Origin: Betaproteobacteria bacterium RBG_16_58_11
GTDB lineage: Bacteria; Pseudomonadota; Gammaproteobacteria; Burkholderiales; Thiobacteraceae
Reading direction: 5' to 3'
DNA: 9,475 bases
Assembly (NCBI GenBank): GCA_001770235.1
Contig: MEQN01000140.1
Location: forward strand, 11,251-20,725
Shown one piece after another: positions 1 through 6,700 of the stretch (position 1 is the first letter of the stretch; the number at the start of each line of letters is the position of its first letter). The notes beneath the pieces are model-generated. The model worked only from the letters and a program-made list of their open reading frames with translations, did not search any database and had not been told where the DNA came from. Position numbers and translations under genes: made by a program.

Positions 1-858
1 GTGGCGCCGCCGCAAGCCATGAGTTCCCGGCTCTGGGTCAACCTGGCACTGGCGTTCGCAGTCGCCGCTTTGGCTTGGCTGGTTTTTTTCAAACCTGAGC
101 CGACTGATTCTTCGAAACACAAACTTTCCACCCTCGCCCCGCCCAGCATCAAGGAAATCACCATCGCCCCGGCGCAGCGGCCACGTGTGGTGCTGGTCAA
201 ACGCACAAGCAACTGGTTTGTCACTGCGCCCTTCGCCGCGCGCGCCGATATGGCGCGGGTGGATGGCCTGCTGGGGCTGCTTTCCGCCGAGAGCGGGCAG
301 CGCTTCGCGGCACAAGACTTGGCGCGCTTCGAGCTCGATCACCCGCTCGCCAGCGTCAAAATCGGCGCCCAGGAATTCAGCTTCGGCGGCGTGCATCCGC
401 TCACCAACCAACTTTATGTACTGACCCAGGACGCGGTGTATTTGGTCTCGCCGGTGTACTTCGTCGATGTCGCCAAGCAACCCACCGACTACGCTTCTAA
501 GCAACTGCTCGACGCAGCCGAGAATCCGGTCGGGTTTGAATTCGCTACCTTCAAGCTCACCCGCACCGACGGCAAATGGCAAAAAGATCCGGCTGACGCT
601 GCATTGAGCCAAGACGACGCCAACAAATTCGCCGACGAATGGCGGCATGCACAAGCCCTTGCCGTCAGCCAGCCGCGCGCCTTCAAAGCCTCGGAGCACA
701 TCACTCTTCGCTTCGCCTCGGGCAAGACGCTGAAGCTGCAAGCGGCGCAACAGGAACAGGAATGGGTCGTGCTGCGCGAGGATGAAAAACTCGCGTATCA
801 CTTCACCCTGGATGCGGCGCGGCGCTTGCGCGATCTCCCGCTCACGCCAAAAAAGTAG
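1..858 (+). CDS. DUF4340-type membrane-anchored protein, start uncertain at window edge
   Basis: The frame is open from the first base, so the gene could begin with GTG at 1, with ATG at 19, or upstream of the window. ATG at 19 is attractive because the peptide after it is a textbook N-terminal anchor: a few polar residues, then a hydrophobic segment at about residues 6-24 (AFAVAALAWLVFF) and a soluble remainder of about 250 residues. The body has the look of DUF4340 proteins, with repeated short motifs of the kind 'W-x-V/L...D...LL' (RADMARVDGLLGLLS) and 'G...LYVL'. From family knowledge, DUF4340 proteins often sit beside a GldG-like ABC transporter, which would lie to the left here. It probably acts at the periplasmic face of the inner membrane; no enzymatic role is visible. 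The TAG stop (856-858) lies inside a 46-bp repeat, so the natural C-terminus may have been altered by the repeat. The family call is by eye, without a profile search. Confidence 0.72.
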   Translation: MAPPQAMSSRLWVNLALAFAVAALAWLVFFKPEPTDSSKHKLSTLAPPSIKEITIAPAQRPRVVLVKRTSNWFVTAPFAARADMARVDGLLGLLSAESGQRFAAQDLARFELDHPLASVKIGAQEFSFGGVHPLTNQLYVLTQDAVYLVSPVYFVDVAKQPTDYASKQLLDAAENPVGFEFATFKLTRTDGKWQKDPADAALSQDDANKFADEWRHAQALAVSQPRAFKASEHITLRFASGKTLKLQAAQQEQEWVVLREDEKLAYHFTLDAARRLRDLPLTPKK

Positions 859-900
859 CGCAAGCATCCTGCTTGCATGCCGGCTGGAAGCCGGCGCTAC
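855..900 (+). repeat. 46-bp two-hairpin palindromic repeat, copy 1
   Basis: The element starts GTAGC and ends GCTAC, which pair as an outer stem. Inside are two hairpins: GCAAGCA-tcc-TGCTTGC (860-876) and GCCGGCT-gga-AGCCGGC (879-895), separated by AT. A second copy in the same orientation is at 1714-1759. This matches the general design of REP/BIME-like intergenic repeats. The copy overlaps the stop codon of the upstream gene. There is no T-tract, so it is not a classical intrinsic terminator. Confidence 0.9.
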
Positions 901-963
901 ATTTCGGGTGCCTGTATGCCGCACAGCACTTGCACGATCCCCGGCCTGCGCAAAAAAAGCCGC

Positions 964-993
964 TTGACGCCCCCTCCCAGCCCAGGATACGAT
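964..993 (+). promoter_or_regulatory. Putative promoter of the AbrB-PIN module
   Basis: A good -35 hexamer TTGACG (964-969) is followed after 18 bases by TACGAT (988-993), which matches four of six consensus -10 bases. Transcription would start near 1000, about 20 bases before the ATG at 1021. The -10 is overlapped by a palindrome (990-1012), which fits autorepression. No Shine-Dalgarno sequence is visible before the ATG. The assignment is by consensus matching only. Confidence 0.45.
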
Positions 994-1012
994 TTCTGAA
1001 ATTCAGAAATCG
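990..1012. promoter_or_regulatory. Perfect palindromic operator candidate for the AbrB-type antitoxin
   Basis: Arms CGATTTCTGAA (990-1000) and TTCAGAAATCG (1002-1012) are exact reverse complements around a single central A. The palindrome covers the end of the predicted -10 and the transcription start, just ahead of the antitoxin ATG. From family knowledge, swapped-hairpin AbrB/MazE antitoxins bind palindromes in their own promoter, alone or with their toxin, so this is the natural autoregulatory site. That role is inferred; the symmetry is seen directly. Confidence 0.7.
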
Positions 1013-1020
1013 GATTTATT

Positions 1021-1263
1021 ATGAGTGCCACCAAATTGGAATCTTCCGACATCGAGCTGCGCGAACGCGGCCAAGTGACGCTGCCCAAGGCGCTGCGTGA
1101 GGCGCTGCACTTGGAAACCGGCGACTCCCTGCGCGCGGTTAAGATCGCTAACGCCATTGTATTGACGCCGCTGCGCATGGATCTGGAAGGGCTGCGCAAG
1201 CAGATTCGCAAAGTGATGAAGCAGCATGGCGTCAGCGCCGAAGACTTGCTGCGCGACCTGTGA
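1021..1263 (+). CDS. AbrB/MazE/SpoVT-type antitoxin
   Basis: An 80-residue protein. Residues about 11-50 match the swapped-hairpin AbrB fold: the hallmark 'RGQVTLPKALREAL' (residues 16-29), then 'ETGDSLRAVKI' and a final strand 'AIVLTPL'. This N-terminal half normally dimerises and binds operator DNA. The C-terminal tail (about 54-80, rich in K, R and L) would be the segment that wraps the toxin. The gene ends in a GTGA overlap with the PIN-domain gene at 1260, the usual translational coupling in TA operons. A perfect palindrome sits directly upstream. From family knowledge it neutralises the downstream PIN ribonuclease and represses the operon. The start is chosen as the only Met giving a complete AbrB domain; there is no clear ribosome binding site. 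Confidence 0.85.
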   Translation: MSATKLESSDIELRERGQVTLPKALREALHLETGDSLRAVKIANAIVLTPLRMDLEGLRKQIRKVMKQHGVSAEDLLRDL

Positions 1264-1691
1264 TCGTCGTTTTTCTCGACAGCAACGTTCTACTCTCCTC
1301 CCTCATCGGTTCTGCGCATTCCCCGCCTACCGTGCTGGTCGATTGGCTGGCCGGTAGAGAGAACATCATCTTGGCCACGGGGCGCTGCTGCGTGCAGGAA
1401 GTAGAACGCAACCTCGCCAAGAAACTGCCGCAGGCACAAGCAATCTGGCAGAAATTCCTCTCGGCTTCCGGCCTGCGCATCGATGCCTGCCCGCGTACGC
1501 CGGTGACGGGTATCAACGCGAAAGACAGGCCGATTGTCGCCGCCGCCATCGCGGCGAATGCCGCCTATTTCGTGACGGATGACAAAGCACTGATCGCCGA
1601 AATGCGCGCCGCGAAAATCAAAACGCCTCAGACAGTGACGCCGCGAAAAATGCTGGAAGAATTGCTGGCATTGGGTTTGTCGCTCGGCTGA
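1260..1691 (+). CDS. PIN-domain toxin (VapC-like ribonuclease)
   Basis: A 143-residue protein starting at GTG, overlapping the antitoxin stop by four bases. It has the PIN-domain layout: first acidic residue D7 in 'VVFLDSNVLLS', E47 in 'CVQEVERN', D89 in 'NAKDRPIVAAA', and D107/D108 in 'YFVTDDKAL'. These four positions form the metal-binding acidic cluster that cleaves RNA in VapC-type toxins, so the active site appears intact. Pairing with an AbrB-like gene makes a type II toxin-antitoxin module. Target RNA cannot be told from sequence; VapC enzymes often cut tRNA or rRNA. The closest family is the 'putative TA system toxin component, PIN family' group rather than compact VapC. The module sits between two 46-bp repeats, which suggests it was inserted between the DUF4340 gene and mutM. 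Confidence 0.85.
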   Translation: MIVVFLDSNVLLSSLIGSAHSPPTVLVDWLAGRENIILATGRCCVQEVERNLAKKLPQAQAIWQKFLSASGLRIDACPRTPVTGINAKDRPIVAAAIAANAAYFVTDDKALIAEMRAAKIKTPQTVTPRKMLEELLALGLSLG

Positions 1692-1713
1692 TGCAAGGGA
1701 CTTGGCAGCTTGT

Positions 1714-1759
1714 GTAGCGCCGGCATCTTGCCGGCATGCCGGCTGGAAGCCGGCGCTAC
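1714..1759 (+). repeat. 46-bp two-hairpin palindromic repeat, copy 2
   Basis: Same length and orientation as the copy at 855-900. Hairpins are GCCGGCA-tct-TGCCGGC (1719-1735) and GCCGGCT-gga-AGCCGGC (1738-1754), enclosed by GTAGC/GCTAC. It differs from copy 1 at five bases: four form two compensated base pairs in the first stem and one is in its loop. Similarity continues a few bases to the right (CTACAATTCG versus CTACATTTCG). It ends 19 bases before the mutM start, so it lies in the mutM leader or the 3' end of the PIN transcript. Confidence 0.9.
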
Positions 1760-1778
1760 AATTCGAGAAAGCAAAAAA

Positions 1779-2594
1779 ATGCCTGAACTCCCCGAAGTAG
1801 AAACCACGCGCCGTGGTTTGGCGCCCCACCTGGAGGGCCAGGTGATTCAGGCGGTTGTGATTCGCCACCCCATGCTGCGCTGGCCCGTGCCCAAGCAGCT
1901 CGCGAGCTTGCTGCCGGGCAAGCGCATTCGGCAGATTCAGCGCCGTGGAAAATACTTGCTGTTCGACACCGAAGCCGGTTGGCTGATTGTGCATTTGGGC
2001 ATGTCGGGCAGCCTGCGCGTGGTGCCGGCTGAAACGCCGCCCGATAAGCATGATCACTTCGATCTGGTGTTGCGCAGCGGGCACGCCATGCGCTTGCGCG
2101 ACCCGCGCCGTTTCGGGGCGGTGCTGTGGGCGGGCGAGCAGGTGATGCAGCACAAACTGCTGGCGGTCTTGGGCATGGAGCCGTTGAGCGATGACTTCAG
2201 CGCCGGCAAGCTTTATCAAGCCACGCGCGGCCGTTCCGCCGCGATCAAACTGGTGTTGATGGACAGCCATCTGGTGGCCGGCGTGGGCAACATCTACGCC
2301 AACGAGGCGCTGTTCGCCGCCGGCATTAACCCCAAAACCCCGGCCCAACGCTTGAGCTTGGCACGGCTGCAACGTTTGGTGGCGGCGGTGAATGAAACCT
2401 TGGCACGCGCCATCCGCGCCGGTGGTTCGAGCTTGCGTGATTTCGTTAAGGCCGATGGCGAACCCGGCTATTTTCAACAAGAATATGCGGTGTATGGGCG
2501 CACGGGCGAACCGTGCCCCCGCTGCGGCCGGCCGATCAAGCAAATTCGCCAAGGACAACGCTCGACTTTTTACTGCGCCGCTTGTCAGCGATAA
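1779..2594 (+). CDS. mutM: Formamidopyrimidine-DNA glycosylase (MutM/Fpg)
   Basis: A 271-residue protein of normal length for the family. It excises oxidised purines such as 8-oxoguanine and formamidopyrimidines and nicks the abasic site by beta,delta-elimination. The start is fixed by '[14 protein letters not shown]': after Met removal the Pro becomes the catalytic N-terminal amine, followed by the catalytic Glu. Lys58 in 'RRGKYLLF' is the conserved phosphate-contacting lysine. 'LGMSGSLR' (M75) and 'DPRRFG' (R110, F112) supply the residues that fill the gap left by the flipped base. The helix-two-turn-helix region '[14 protein letters not shown]' is at about 166-179. A C-terminal zinc finger uses C246, C249, C266 and C269, with the conserved Arg at 261 in 'GQRSTFYC'. 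An in-frame ATG at 1710 would only add translated repeat sequence. A weak GAGAAAG (1765-1771) may be the ribosome binding site. No mutY-like neighbour follows. Confidence 0.97.
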   Translation: MPELPEVETTRRGLAPHLEGQVIQAVVIRHPMLRWPVPKQLASLLPGKRIRQIQRRGKYLLFDTEAGWLIVHLGMSGSLRVVPAETPPDKHDHFDLVLRSGHAMRLRDPRRFGAVLWAGEQVMQHKLLAVLGMEPLSDDFSAGKLYQATRGRSAAIKLVLMDSHLVAGVGNIYANEALFAAGINPKTPAQRLSLARLQRLVAAVNETLARAIRAGGSSLRDFVKADGEPGYFQQEYAVYGRTGEPCPRCGRPIKQIRQGQRSTFYCAACQR

Positions 2595-2684
2595 CCGGTA
2601 TTTCTATGAAGATCGCATAAACTGGGCCGATAAACACGTTGTCCTAGCGCACATTAAGCGCTTTAAGATTTTGCTGTAAGGCTA

Positions 2685-2760
2685 TTGTTTTTACTTATTA
2701 TTGTGCTAGATTACTTGGCAAGCGCTGGGCCCGTCCGGCACCCAAATTCTACGCGGAGAG
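2685..2760 (+). promoter_or_regulatory. Promoter and ribosome binding site for the dynamin-like gene
   Basis: TTGTTT (2685-2690) and TAGATT (2707-2712) are spaced by 16 bases. The -10 carries a TG one base upstream (2704-2705), an extended -10 feature. GGAGAG (2755-2760) lies just before the ATG at 2764. The 169-base gap after mutM and this AT-richer stretch argue that the GTPase gene has its own transcript. The ribosome binding site is convincing; the promoter is a consensus match only. Confidence 0.45.
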
Positions 2761-2763
2761 ATC

Positions 2764-4719
2764 ATGACTCAAGATAATTTGGTCGCACACTTCGAAGCCT
2801 ACAGCGCCTGGCGCGGACAATTGCTCGACACCGTGAGCGGCCTGCGCCACTGGCTGCACGAGCAGGAGCTCAACGACGCGCAAACCGATCTGCGCATTCA
2901 GCACATTCTCGACCGCTTGCACGACGACAAGCTCAACGTCGCCTTCGTCGCCGAATTTTCGCGCGGCAAATCGGAACTGATCAACGCCATTTTCTTCGCC
3001 GGCTACAAGCAGCGCCTGCTGCCGTCCAGCGCAGGCCGCACCACGATGTGCCCGACCGAACTCTTATACGAAGCCGGACGCGATCCGTGCATCATGCTGC
3101 TGCCGATCGAGACCCGCGCCACCGACACCAGCACCTCTGAATACAAGCGCTACACCGATGAATGGATCATTTCCCCGCTCGACGTGGATTCCGGCGACGC
3201 GATGACCAATGCGCTGATGCAGGTGTCGGAAACCAAGCGCGTGCCGGTGGCGGAAGCCGAGCGCTACGGCTTGTATCACGCCAACGATCAGGACAATATC
3301 CTGACCGTACACGACGATGGCACGGTGGATATCCCGGCCTGGCGCCACGCCATCATCAATTTCCCGCACCCGCTGCTGGAAAAAGGCCTGGTGATTCTCG
3401 ATACGCCGGGCTTGAACGCGATCGGCACCGAGCCGGAATTGACGCTCAACCTGCTGCCGAACGCGCATGCGATTCTGTTCATCCTGGCCGCCGATACCGG
3501 CGTGACCAAGAGCGACATCGAAGTCTGGCGCAACCATATCGGCAATACCCAAGGCCGGCAAAAAGGCCGCATCGTCGTGTTGAATAAAATCGACGGCATG
3601 TGGGATGAGCTAAAAACCTGGGACGCGATTCAAGCCGAGCTGGGCAACCAGGTGAGCACGACGGCGCAACTGCTTGCGCTGGACCCGTCGCAGATTTACC
3701 CGGTTTCGGCGCAAAAAGGCCTGCTCGCGAAAGTACAGCACGACGATGCGCTGCTGGATAAAAGCCGCTTGCTGGAATTGGAGCGGGCGCTGTCCGAAGA
3801 GCTGATTCCCTCCAAGCAGGAAATCGTGCGCGAAAATACCGGGAGCGAGCTGGCGGAAATGTTTGACGCCACCAGCAACATCCTGCGCGGCCGCCGCTCC
3901 GGCATACGCGAGCAGCTCGACGAATTGAAAGGCCTGCGCGGCAAAAACCAAGACGTCATCGAGCACATGATGAACAAGGTGAAGCGCGACAAGGAAAATT
4001 TCGAGAAAGGCCTGCAACGCTACCAAGCGCTGCGCTCGGTGTTCTCCACCCAGACCAACAAGCTCTACAGCTACCTCGGCATGGAAGCGTTGAAAGCGGA
4101 AGTGCGTGACATCCGCGGCCAGATGGAGAAAAGCCGCTTCACCCGGGGCATCCGCGAAGCGATGAACACTTTCTTCAAGGACGTGTCCGGCAATGTCGGC
4201 AAAGCCGCCGGGCAAGTGGACGAAATCAAGCTGATGATGGAAGCCATGTACCGGAAATTCAGCGAGGAGCACGGCTTAAAACCGGCCACCACCACGCCCT
4301 TCTCCACCCTGAAATACCAGAAGGAACTCGCCAAGCTGGAGAAGGCTTACAACGATCACTTCAACACCCTCATGGTGTATGCCAGCGAGCGTTCCGGGCT
4401 CACCAAAAAGTTCTTCGAGACCGTGGCCACGCGCGTAGTGCAAGTGTACGAAATCGCCAACCGCGACGTGGACAACTGGCTCAAGGCGATCATGGCGCCG
4501 ATGGAAACCCAGGTGCGCGAGCATCAACTGCAACTGCGCCGCCGCCTGGAGAGCATCAAGCGCATCCATAGAGCGACCGACACCCTGGAAGACCGCATCA
4601 CCGAACTGGAGCACATGGAAGGCCATATCCTGCGCCAGCTCGACGAACTCAACAGCCTCAACACGCATCTGCACGAATCACTGATGCACGATGCCAATCG
4701 GGATGTGGCCATCGCTTAG
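2764..4719 (+). CDS. Dynamin-like large GTPase
   Basis: A 651-residue protein with an N-terminal GTPase domain and a long alpha-helical remainder, as in bacterial dynamin-like proteins. The P-loop is 'AEFSRGKSELINAIF' (G68-K69-S70), a dynamin-type G1 whose first position is Ala rather than Gly. G2 lies in 'GRTTMCPTEL' (T93/T94), G3 is 'DTPGLNA' (D213-G216), G4 is 'NKID' (N274-D277), and 'VSAQKG' (about 314-319) resembles G5. All nucleotide-binding elements look intact. From about 340 onward it is rich in charged heptads, with a strong coiled-coil candidate at about 590-645. No transmembrane segment is evident, so membrane contact, if any, would be peripheral. Family members self-assemble and remodel or tether membranes; the specific job here is unknown. 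It is flanked by its own promoter and a terminator, so it is probably monocistronic. Nearby phosphatase and FHA genes are on the same strand but beyond hslR. Confidence 0.88.
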   Translation: MTQDNLVAHFEAYSAWRGQLLDTVSGLRHWLHEQELNDAQTDLRIQHILDRLHDDKLNVAFVAEFSRGKSELINAIFFAGYKQRLLPSSAGRTTMCPTELLYEAGRDPCIMLLPIETRATDTSTSEYKRYTDEWIISPLDVDSGDAMTNALMQVSETKRVPVAEAERYGLYHANDQDNILTVHDDGTVDIPAWRHAIINFPHPLLEKGLVILDTPGLNAIGTEPELTLNLLPNAHAILFILAADTGVTKSDIEVWRNHIGNTQGRQKGRIVVLNKIDGMWDELKTWDAIQAELGNQVSTTAQLLALDPSQIYPVSAQKGLLAKVQHDDALLDKSRLLELERALSEELIPSKQEIVRENTGSELAEMFDATSNILRGRRSGIREQLDELKGLRGKNQDVIEHMMNKVKRDKENFEKGLQRYQALRSVFSTQTNKLYSYLGMEALKAEVRDIRGQMEKSRFTRGIREAMNTFFKDVSGNVGKAAGQVDEIKLMMEAMYRKFSEEHGLKPATTTPFSTLKYQKELAKLEKAYNDHFNTLMVYASERSGLTKKFFETVATRVVQVYEIANRDVDNWLKAIMAPMETQVREHQLQLRRRLESIKRIHRATDTLEDRITELEHMEGHILRQLDELNSLNTHLHESLMHDANRDVAIA

Positions 4720-4742
4720 CACGACAGCGCTATGCGGTATTT

Positions 4743-4768
4743 AAAAGGCGGGGCAACCCGCCTTTTTT
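4743..4768. terminator. Intrinsic terminator, probably bidirectional
   Basis: AAAAGGCGGG (4743-4752) pairs perfectly with CCCGCCTTTT (4757-4766) around the loop GCAA, followed by a run of six T. Read on the minus strand, the same stem ends in CCTTTTAAAT, so it also suits hslR, whose stop is 26 bases away. It separates two convergent genes. Confidence 0.9.
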
Positions 4769-4793
4769 ATTGCCCGCCCTTAAGCCTCATCTC

Positions 4794-5192
4794 TCACCCC
4801 TCCCCGGTAAACCGCTTCATCATGCGCCGGGCGCGCTTGGTCGGGCGGCCGTGCATCTCGGCGGCGGGCTCGTGCTCCACACGCCGTGCCGCAGCTTGGG
4901 CCTGGCGCCGCGCTTGGCTTTCCACGGTTTCTTCGTAGCACTTCTTCGCCACTTCCGCTGGGCCGCGCCGTGCGCTCAATTCTCTTACCGCGACCTGCCA
5001 CAGGTAGTCCCCGATGTGGATCTCCAGCGCATCGCCTACATGCAACTCTTTCGCCGGCTTCACGCGCTGGCCGTTGAGCTTGACCTTGCCGCCCTCCACC
5101 GCTTGGGCGGCCAGGCTGCGCGTTTTGAAGAAACGCGTCGCCCACAGCCATTTATCGATGCGCAGTTTTTCAGTTAATTCGAATTGATTCAT
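4794..5192 (-). CDS. hslR: Heat shock protein 15 (Hsp15), S4-domain RNA-binding protein
   Basis: A 132-residue protein, close to the roughly 130 residues of E. coli Hsp15. The S4 RNA-binding domain covers about residues 10-60: 'LRIDKWLWATRFFKTRSLA', then 'GGKVKLNGQRVKPAKELHVG' and 'DALEI'. The C-terminal third is highly basic (RRQAQAAARR, RPTKRARRMMKR), typical of Hsp15. From family knowledge it binds the free 50S subunit carrying a stalled nascent chain with peptidyl-tRNA, and helps recycle it. I start it at the ATG of 'MNQFELTEKLR' (5192). A longer in-frame start at 5252 would add 20 residues encoded by a GC-rich hairpin repeat, which is unlikely to be real. No strong Shine-Dalgarno sequence precedes the chosen ATG. 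The gene converges on the dynamin-like gene and shares its terminator. Confidence 0.92.
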   Translation of the reverse strand: MNQFELTEKLRIDKWLWATRFFKTRSLAAQAVEGGKVKLNGQRVKPAKELHVGDALEIHIGDYLWQVAVRELSARRGPAEVAKKCYEETVESQARRQAQAAARRVEHEPAAEMHGRPTKRARRMMKRFTGEG

Positions 5193-5212
5193 GAGGAGCG
5201 ATGGTAGCAAAT

Positions 5213-5238
5213 CCCCCTCCCTTTCCAATGGGAGGGGG
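5213..5238. repeat. GC-rich hairpin upstream of hslR
   Basis: CCCCCTCCC (5213-5221) and GGGAGGGGG (5230-5238) are perfect reverse complements around an 8-base loop. It lies 21 bases upstream of the hslR ATG, so it would be in the 5' leader of that gene. Its ends recall the widespread dispersed C-rich/G-rich palindromes seen between genes in proteobacteria. A regulatory effect on hslR translation is possible but unproven. Confidence 0.7.
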
Positions 5239-5252
5239 AGGGTTGGGATCAA

Positions 5253-5725
5253 GAATTAAACTTGACTTCCCCAAACGCCAATAGGGATAAGGCATACCGG
5301 ATGTCACCCCAGGGCCGCCCTATTTTTTAAGGCTTTAAACCATCGCCATTGGCAAAACAACTCACAGAATAGGCTTTGTGCGAAGGCATTAATTGATTCA
5401 ATAACTTTTTCACGCTCAAAATTCGCAACCATTTGTTTTTATTGTGTAATAAATCCGTATAAAAATTGACCTAAAGCAAAATTGCGTTGCCATTGCTATC
5501 ACTTAGCTCGTCTCTAAACACATTGTCCACAGCTTTATCCACAGCATTTGTGGATACCGCCGCTTGTCGGGAAAAATGCTTATTTCATACCAGAGTAGCC
5601 AATATGCGGGTATAAATACTTTAACAATCGGCGGGAGCTCGTTAGTTGAAAACGATTTTCTTGAAAAGCGGCTGCTTGGCCGGCACCGCCCATCTCCGCA
5701 AAGATGCCGCGCTGAAAGGCCAGGC
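5253..5725. other. Non-coding region between hslR and the phosphatase gene
   Basis: About 470 bases without a convincing gene. The part from about 5330 to 5480 is clearly richer in A+T than the surrounding genes, including TTTTTATTGTGTAATAAATCC. Three DnaA-box-like 9-mers follow at 5523-5557. A TATAAA at 5611-5616 is a possible -10 for the phosphatase, without a good -35. On the minus strand TTTAAT (5260-5255) with TTGGCG (5281-5276) could be a weak hslR promoter with a short 15-base spacer. Divergent promoters for hslR and the phosphatase must lie in this stretch; exactly where is not clear. Confidence 0.6.
5523..5557. promoter_or_regulatory. Cluster of three DnaA-box-like 9-mers
   Basis: TTATCCACA at 5535-5543 is a perfect match to the DnaA-box consensus TTATNCACA. 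TTGTCCACA (5523-5531) and the inverted GTATCCACA (5549-5557, minus strand) each differ by one base. The second and third boxes also make an exact inverted repeat, TATCCACA-gcatt-TGTGGATA (5536-5556). The AT-rich stretch lies immediately to the left. This could be a DnaA-binding or titration site, or the arms could be the operator of another regulator for the phosphatase gene. Confidence 0.45.
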
Positions 5726-6532
5726 ATGAGCTTGCGCCAAGCGTTGGAAATGACCTCGGTCACCGATGTGGGGCAGGCGCGCAGCCATAACGAGGATTTC
5801 GTCGCGGTCGACGCGGATTACGGCTTGGCGATTCTGGCCGACGGCATGGGCGGGTATAGCGCGGGCGAAATCGCCAGCGGCATGACCGTCACCTTGTTGA
5901 TGCAGGGTTTGAAAGAGCGGCTGCCGGAGATGGCGCCAGAACCGCAAGCGCTAGAGACACTGGTGCGCGAGCTTGTCGCCACCGTCAACGCCGCCGTGCA
6001 TGAAACCGCGCGCACCCGGCCGCAGTGCGCGGGCATGGGCACCACGCTGGTGCTGGCCGTGTTCCACGATAATCGCCTGCTGACGGCGCATATCGGCGAT
6101 TCGCGCCTATATCGGCTACGTGGCGGGCAACTCACGCAATTGACGCGCGACCATTCGCTGCTGCAAGAACAAATCGACAACGGCATGATCTCGAAAGAGG
6201 AAGCCACCTGGTCGAGCAATAAGAACCTGGTCACGCGCGCGCTCGGCATGGATCCGGAAGTGCCGCTGGATGTGAATGTGTACGATGCCGCGCCGAATGA
6301 TATGTACTTGCTGTGCTCGGATGGCCTCACCGGCATGGTGACGCTATCGGATATCCAAGCCGCGATGGAATTGATGGGCGGCAATCTGCCGCTTGCCGCG
6401 CACGAAATGGTCAAGCTGGCAAACGAGCAAGGCGGGCGCGATAATATTTCGGTGGCGCTGGTGAAGGTGCTCAGCCCCTTTCCTGCGCGGCGTGGTTTTT
6501 GGCAATCGTTATGGAGCCGGATTTCAACATGA
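5726..6532 (+). CDS. PP2C-family Ser/Thr protein phosphatase
   Basis: A 268-residue single-domain PPM/PP2C phosphatase of the bacterial PrpC/Stp1/PstP type. It removes phosphate from Ser/Thr residues using two metal ions. Conserved motifs are in order: 'DVGQARSHNED' (E23-D24), 'LADGMGGYSAGEIAS' (D39), 'GMGTTLVLAVF' (103-113), 'AHIGDSRLYRLR' (D125), 'LTRDHSLLQEQIDNGMI' (139-155), 'LCSDGLTG' (D199) and 'GGRDNISVALV' (D239). All metal ligands are present, so it should be active. No transmembrane segment is seen, implying a cytoplasmic enzyme. The ATG at 5726 is chosen because the family motif begins a few residues later and AAGG (5716-5719) is well placed; an in-frame ATG at 5564 adds an unrelated leader. 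The FHA gene follows 191 bases downstream on the same strand, a typical partner for reading and erasing phospho-Thr signals. No cognate kinase is in the window. Confidence 0.93.
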   Translation: MSLRQALEMTSVTDVGQARSHNEDFVAVDADYGLAILADGMGGYSAGEIASGMTVTLLMQGLKERLPEMAPEPQALETLVRELVATVNAAVHETARTRPQCAGMGTTLVLAVFHDNRLLTAHIGDSRLYRLRGGQLTQLTRDHSLLQEQIDNGMISKEEATWSSNKNLVTRALGMDPEVPLDVNVYDAAPNDMYLLCSDGLTGMVTLSDIQAAMELMGGNLPLAAHEMVKLANEQGGRDNISVALVKVLSPFPARRGFWQSLWSRIST

Positions 6533-6553
6533 AACTCGCGAAGCGAGCCCGCG

Positions 6554-6650
6554 TCCCTCTCTACCCGCAAGGAGTACGCCGGTGGGTCCCCGCTGCTTCG
6601 CAGCGACCCTTCCGCAGTCCCGCATGCGGGAGAGAGTTAGGAGAGAGGGA
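6554..6650. repeat. Palindromic intergenic element, about 97 bp, between phosphatase and FHA genes
   Basis: It is bounded by an exact 9-bp inverted repeat, TCCCTCTCT (6554-6562) and AGAGAGGGA (6642-6650). Inside are a tight hairpin CGCTGC-ttc-GCAGCG (6591-6605), extended by GGGT/ACCC, and the 12-bp palindrome CCCGCATGCGGG (6619-6630). This resembles small non-autonomous, MITE-like dispersed elements found between genes. It carries no gene. Only one copy is in this window, so the repetitive nature is inferred from structure. Confidence 0.6.
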
Positions 6651-6700
6651 AACGGTCATGGCAAGTTTTATTTTCCCGGGTGGTCATTGCCATGACCGTT
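6651..6700. promoter_or_regulatory. Perfect 14-bp inverted repeat upstream of the FHA gene
   Basis: AACGGTCATGGCAA (6651-6664) and TTGCCATGACCGTT (6687-6700) are exact reverse complements with a 22-base spacer that contains TTTTATTTT and CCCGGG. The repeat ends 10 bases before the AAAGGAG ribosome binding site (6710-6716) of the FHA gene at 6724. In RNA it would form a stable stem-loop between the two genes; in DNA it could be an operator. The lack of a T-run after the stem argues against a terminator. It could tune FHA expression relative to the phosphatase. Confidence 0.65.

Noticed and set aside
1710..1778. Upstream start for mutM at 1710
   Set aside because: It would translate the 46-bp repeat and bury the catalytic N-terminal Pro, which must follow the initiator Met.
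1290..2558. Long minus-strand open frame of 422 codons across the PIN and mutM genes
   Set aside because: It is antisense to two well-supported genes, reads as low-complexity Arg/His/Gln-rich peptide, includes translated repeat sequence, and shows no domain.
3064..4272. Minus-strand open frames inside the dynamin-like gene
   Set aside because: They mirror the third-position GC bias of the sense gene and show no recognisable motif or ribosome binding site.
5193..5252. Longer start for hslR at 5252
   Set aside because: The extra residues are encoded by the GC-rich hairpin repeat and do not belong to the Hsp15 family.
5330..5560. Chromosomal origin (oriC)
   Set aside because: Only three boxes are present and none of the usual oriC neighbour genes is in the window; a smaller DnaA-binding site fits better.
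5564..5725. Longer start for the phosphatase at 5564
   Set aside because: The added leader has no PP2C similarity, while the internal ATG at 5726 has a good AAGG and starts just before the first motif.
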